From positions 1-17,960 of the forward strand of contig DAOVGD010000103.1 of NCBI GenBank assembly GCA_030672555.1: a stretch of DNA of 17,960 bases, read 5' to 3'. This DNA comes from Desulfobacterales bacterium. Its GTDB lineage: Bacteria > Desulfobacterota > Desulfobacteria > Desulfobacterales > C00003106. Position 1 is the first letter of the stretch. Each line of letters starts with the position of its first letter. The notes under the pieces were generated by a model. The model did no database searches, was not told the origin of the DNA, and saw only the letters and a list, made by a program, of their open reading frames with translations. Made by a program: the position numbers and the translations under genes. Positions 15,108 through 17,960 of this stretch are shown here, one piece after another.

Positions 15108-15473
15108 TTAGTCCTTCCTTGCACGGTACACTATCCACCCATAGATTCCCAGATTGACGACTAATACGAAAAGACCCAGGGCAATCTGTGTCCCACGCGT
15201 GAGCGCAGCAGGGTAAAGCACGGGAAGTATGTAGTGCTCGATAAAGCCGGTCTCATAGCCGATTGACCCTGCTTTTTGGCGGAACCAGTTTTCAAGCGGT
15301 GTGAGGGGGCACACCCAACCCATGCATTCGATGACTATAGCCCACAGAGCAACCGGTACGTGTACCCATGCATAGCGTCTCCATCTCAGTACGAGCGCTC
15401 CGCCTACCACGGCGAATACGGCAAACGCAAGGTGTGCCACAACAACGGCATCGGCAAGAACGCGGTAGAGCAT
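15108..15473 (-). CDS. DUF2784 family membrane protein
   Basis: A 121-residue integral membrane protein of unknown function. Hydrophobic segments lie at about 8-28, 37-54, 79-91 and 97-116. The family hallmarks are all visible: an N-terminal YRVLADAVVVAHLAF, the WVCPLTPLENWFRQKAG loop (53-69) and GFIEHYILPVLYP (76-88). The ATG is preceded by GGGGAGAG at suitable spacing. It follows the antiporter gene by 36 bp on the same strand and is probably co-transcribed, but the family has no established biochemical role, so a link to ion transport is inference. Confidence 0.9.
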   Translation of the reverse strand: MLYRVLADAVVVAHLAFAVFAVVGGALVLRWRRYAWVHVPVALWAIVIECMGWVCPLTPLENWFRQKAGSIGYETGFIEHYILPVLYPAALTRGTQIALGLFVLVVNLGIYGWIVYRARKD

Positions 15474-15509
15474 TTTTCGTCTCTCCCCCTGGCTGAAATA
15501 TCGGGTTCA

Positions 15510-17510
15510 TTAACTTGCATCCCCTTCTTCCGGACTATGGGTTAAACCGGCGACCTCAGCGGTCCTATCCGGCGCTCCAAGGACAAAAAGCACATCGTTA
15601 ACACAAAGTTGTATATCTGCGTGGGGATTGGATAATATTTCTGAGTCCCGACGTATTGCCAATACCGTAACTCCGTAACGCCTTCTTAACTCAATCTGAG
15701 CTAACGATTTTCCAACTAAGGGAGATCTTTCACCAATCCGAAACGTACTGATTTCAACATCGGGAAGCTGAAGATTTAAATCGGGAAAAGATGTCGACTC
15801 TTTTGAAAGGCTTCGAAACATCTCGTAACCATCTGATCTCACTTTAGCGATAAGCTTCTCGATTTCATCTTTGGGTATAAGATATTTGGTCAAAACCCGA
15901 GTAAAGATCTCCACTGATGTCTCAAATTCTTCCGGAATGACATCGTCGGCGCCTAATTCATACAGAGGCTTCATTTCTTGAAGATAAAGGGTTCGAACGA
16001 TCAAATGAGCTTTCGGATTAAGTCTCCGAATGATTTCGGTAATTCTACGAGTTGCTGTAGGGTCGTTAATTGCAACTGCAACTATTCTCGCATCTTTGAT
16101 ATTTGCTTGCAGAAGTACGACCTCCTGGGTTGAATCGCCATAATAAATTGGTTCCCCCCGTGCTTGCTCGCTCCTTACTGTTTCGGGGTTCATTTCAATG
16201 ACCGCATAGGGAATACCCGATAGCCTGGCGGCTCGTGCCACATTTCTACCATTGACTCCGAAGCCGATTATAATAAGGTGGTCTTTTTTACTCTCAACCT
16301 TTATCTCTGAAACAGGATAAAAGCCCGATATTAACCTTTTCGGCAGCGGCAACAGCAGGATAATATCCGCTATGCGTGGCGTCAGGGTTATAATGAATGG
16401 TGTCGCCGCCATGGTAAGCACAGAGAAAGCCAGAAACATCTGATAAATATTTCCGGCAAGCAAACCATGTTCAACACCGGTCTTGGATAGAATGAAAGAA
16501 AATTCACCAACCTGACCGAGTGCAAGGCCGACCAAAATTGAAGTACGAAAAGGGAATCCTAATAAAACCGTTGCAAAGCCGGCAATGATGGATTTTAAAA
16601 CCAAAATGCCTAAAGTGATCAGCGCAATGGTTCCGGGTTGCCGGAAAAGGAACCCCACATCCAGCAGCATACCAATGGAAACAAAAAAGAAGCTTGTAAA
16701 GACATCCCGAAAGGGTAAAATGTTTCCGAGTGCGTTATGACTGTATTCAGATTCGGAAATGATCAATCCTGCTAAAAACGCGCCCAGGGCAAGGGAAAGC
16801 CCCGCACTGGAAGTTACCCACGCAACTGCGAGGCATATTACAATTACGCTCAACAGGAAAAGTTCCTTGCTTCGCGTCCGGGCGATTTGATACAATACTT
16901 GCGGCACAATCCATTTAGCGCTAACGATCACCAACCCGATGATTCCGATTCCTTTGGCCACAAGAACGAGGACGGATGCGCCCGAACCCCCTGTTGCTCC
17001 GGCTATTAGAGGCGTGACCAATATCATTGGAACAATAATGATATCCTGAAAGATCAAGATGCCAAGAATTGTGCGTCCATGGGGGCTATCAACGTCAGCT
17101 CTTTCCTGGAGTAGTTTGAGAACAATGGCTGTGCTGCTGAGGGATATAAGAAACCCTATAAAGATCGATACACCAGTGGGTTGTCCCAGTTGTCTCGCTA
17201 TGACAAAAGTAACCCAAAAGGTTAACAACACCTGAAGCGAGCCCCCCAACAGGACTGATTTCTTGATTTGCAGCAGCCTTTTAAACGAGAACTCGATTCC
17301 GATAGTAAAAAGTAATAACACAACACCGACTTCAGCTAAAATTTCAACTTCATGAACTGCCTTTACAAGTCCAAGTCCGTAAGGCCCGGCCAATATACCG
17401 GTAAGGAGGAATCCCACAATCGTCGGCACGCGAAGTCGATTGCATATAAAGAGGATGGCAATGGACAGCCCAAATATGATGACAATGTCATTTAGCAGCG
17501 GTATTTCCAT
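15510..17510 (-). CDS. KefB/CPA2-type cation:proton antiporter with RCK_N and RCK_C domains
   Basis: A 666-residue inner-membrane transporter that exchanges K+ or Na+ for protons, probably for pH and cation homeostasis. The first 385 residues form about 12-13 membrane segments of the Na+/H+ exchanger fold; LRVPTIVGFLLTGILAGP, SLSSTAIVLK (124-133) and FQD (154-156) are CPA2 hallmarks. Residues about 410-540 are an RCK_N/TrkA_N Rossmann domain with GFGVNG (416-421) and E439 at the end of strand 2, suiting NAD(H). Residues 580-655 are an RCK_C domain ending LCVNDVLFVLG. E. coli KefB/KefC have no RCK_C, so this is closer to YbaL-like or MTH-type architectures, and glutathione control should not be assumed. 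The ATG is a family-typical start with only a weak ribosome-binding site. Confidence 0.93.
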   Translation of the reverse strand: MEIPLLNDIVIIFGLSIAILFICNRLRVPTIVGFLLTGILAGPYGLGLVKAVHEVEILAEVGVVLLLFTIGIEFSFKRLLQIKKSVLLGGSLQVLLTFWVTFVIARQLGQPTGVSIFIGFLISLSSTAIVLKLLQERADVDSPHGRTILGILIFQDIIIVPMILVTPLIAGATGGSGASVLVLVAKGIGIIGLVIVSAKWIVPQVLYQIARTRSKELFLLSVIVICLAVAWVTSSAGLSLALGAFLAGLIISESEYSHNALGNILPFRDVFTSFFFVSIGMLLDVGFLFRQPGTIALITLGILVLKSIIAGFATVLLGFPFRTSILVGLALGQVGEFSFILSKTGVEHGLLAGNIYQMFLAFSVLTMAATPFIITLTPRIADIILLLPLPKRLISGFYPVSEIKVESKKDHLIIIGFGVNGRNVARAARLSGIPYAVIEMNPETVRSEQARGEPIYYGDSTQEVVLLQANIKDARIVAVAINDPTATRRITEIIRRLNPKAHLIVRTLYLQEMKPLYELGADDVIPEEFETSVEIFTRVLTKYLIPKDEIEKLIAKVRSDGYEMFRSLSKESTSFPDLNLQLPDVEISTFRIGERSPLVGKSLAQIELRRRYGVTVLAIRRDSEILSNPHADIQLCVNDVLFVLGAPDRTAEVAGLTHSPEEGDAS

Positions 17511-17700
17511 ATTCTAATTTGCCTTCTAATTTCATATCGAAAAGCCCAAAGGTGCAACCCTTGACATTGGACAATGCTTTTGCAATCCCTTCTATTTCTA
17601 TTCTTTGTGCCGAATCTTTTTCGAGTTTGTCTGAAAGGCTGGTATCAATTGTGTAAGGACCAATCATTTTGCTGGTATTTTTGAAGAGTAACCCACTCAT
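17488..17700 (-). CDS. Possible small protein overlapping the antiporter start
   Basis: This frame of 70 residues begins at ATG 17700; an in-frame TTG at 17718 would add six. The last 23 bp overlap the antiporter coding sequence, an arrangement used for translational coupling. The composition (GPYTIDTSLSDKLEKDSAQR, then IEIEGIAKALSNVKGCTFG) looks like a real soluble alpha/beta peptide rather than a random frame, but no family is recognised and neither start has a good ribosome-binding site. It may instead be the remnant of a longer gene. Confidence 0.4.
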   Translation of the reverse strand: MSGLLFKNTSKMIGPYTIDTSLSDKLEKDSAQRIEIEGIAKALSNVKGCTFGLFDMKLEGKLEYGNTAAK

Positions 17701-17766
17701 TGTTTTGATTTTGTCCAATTTCAGGGGGGCTGACCCTTCTTTTTTTCAGTCCCAAGTTCTGTTTCG

Positions 17767-17960
17767 TTAGCTGTTCAGATCTACCTTGTCGAATCCGGGC
17801 CGGATGAAAGCCCTTGCATCTGGGAATACTTTTTCCACGTTCCTGCGCAGCCGTTCAAGATGCATGAGGATATCGAGTATTTCACTCTCGGATGCGAAGA
17901 AGCAGGTACGTATTTCTCCCCACGCAGCGATCGAACGGTCTATAGCAATGAGCGCGACTT
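17767..17960 (-). CDS. C-terminal fragment of a gene running off the right edge
   Basis: The minus-strand frame is open from the window edge to a TAA at 17767-17769, giving 63 residues. It looks coding: an IAIDRSIAAWGEIRTCFFA segment, a helix ILDILMHLERLRRNVEKVFP, then DARAFIRPGFDKVDLNS. The pattern helix-VxxxxP-A-x-F-I-x-P loosely recalls the C-terminal cytoplasmic domain of cation-diffusion-facilitator transporters, which would suit an antiporter neighbour, but the evidence is thin. It ends 66 bp before the possible small gene on the same strand. Confidence 0.55.
   Translation of the reverse strand, partial: VALIAIDRSIAAWGEIRTCFFASESEILDILMHLERLRRNVEKVFPDARAFIRPGFDKVDLNS

Overview
The window looks like chromosomal DNA of a Gram-negative bacterium, most likely Desulfobacterota (a deltaproteobacterial sulfate-reducer or syntroph lineage). 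This is inferred from gene content and style: a sensor kinase with an AHDFNNILMGIQG phosphoacceptor motif, a free-standing FIST sensor protein, a CPA2 antiporter with fused RCK domains, and a rhomboid-free M50/CBS protease. No rRNA, tRNA, CRISPR array or intact insertion sequence is visible, so the placement is not proven.

Layout. (1) At the left edge lie a possible 3' tail of a gene and a large unrecognised protein (51-1679, +) with a helical-repeat N-terminus and a region that may be kinase-like. (2) A minus-strand group converges on it, read right to left: an exported cyclophilin (2725-3318), the ribosome-rescue hydrolase ArfB (2236-2661) and the tRNA t6A methyltransferase TrmO/TsaA (1669-2157). 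A hypothetical 141-residue protein (3488-3913, -) with a perfect ribosome-binding site lies upstream. (3) After a divergent AT-rich intergenic region with a good sigma70-type promoter come three plus-strand genes: a site-2 protease with paired CBS domains (4144-5283), a FIST sensor protein (5410-6612) and, 20 bp later, a GAF/PAS hybrid histidine kinase with a C-terminal receiver (6633-8879). FIST and kinase are probably one signalling unit; no DNA-binding output is encoded beside them.

(4) Convergent to the kinase is a 1786-residue secreted enzyme (8990-14350, -). It carries two complete GH13 alpha-amylase catalytic modules, separated by three tandem lamin-tail domains and a PKD domain, and ends in a starch-binding module. 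This is the most striking object in the window. (5) A 757-bp stretch without an intact gene (14351-15107) holds a 42-codon orphan reading frame, a perfect 10-bp inverted repeat and a GC-rich REP-like hairpin. (6) The right part is a minus-strand cluster: an unidentified C-terminal fragment at the edge (17767-17960), a possible small protein (17488-17700), a KefB-like cation/proton antiporter with RCK domains (15510-17510) and a DUF2784 membrane protein (15108-15473).

Taken together: a housekeeping translation and protein-quality cluster, a sensory operon, an extracellular starch/pullulan-degrading enzyme and an ion-homeostasis cluster. The amylase and the left-edge protein are the accessory-looking genes.
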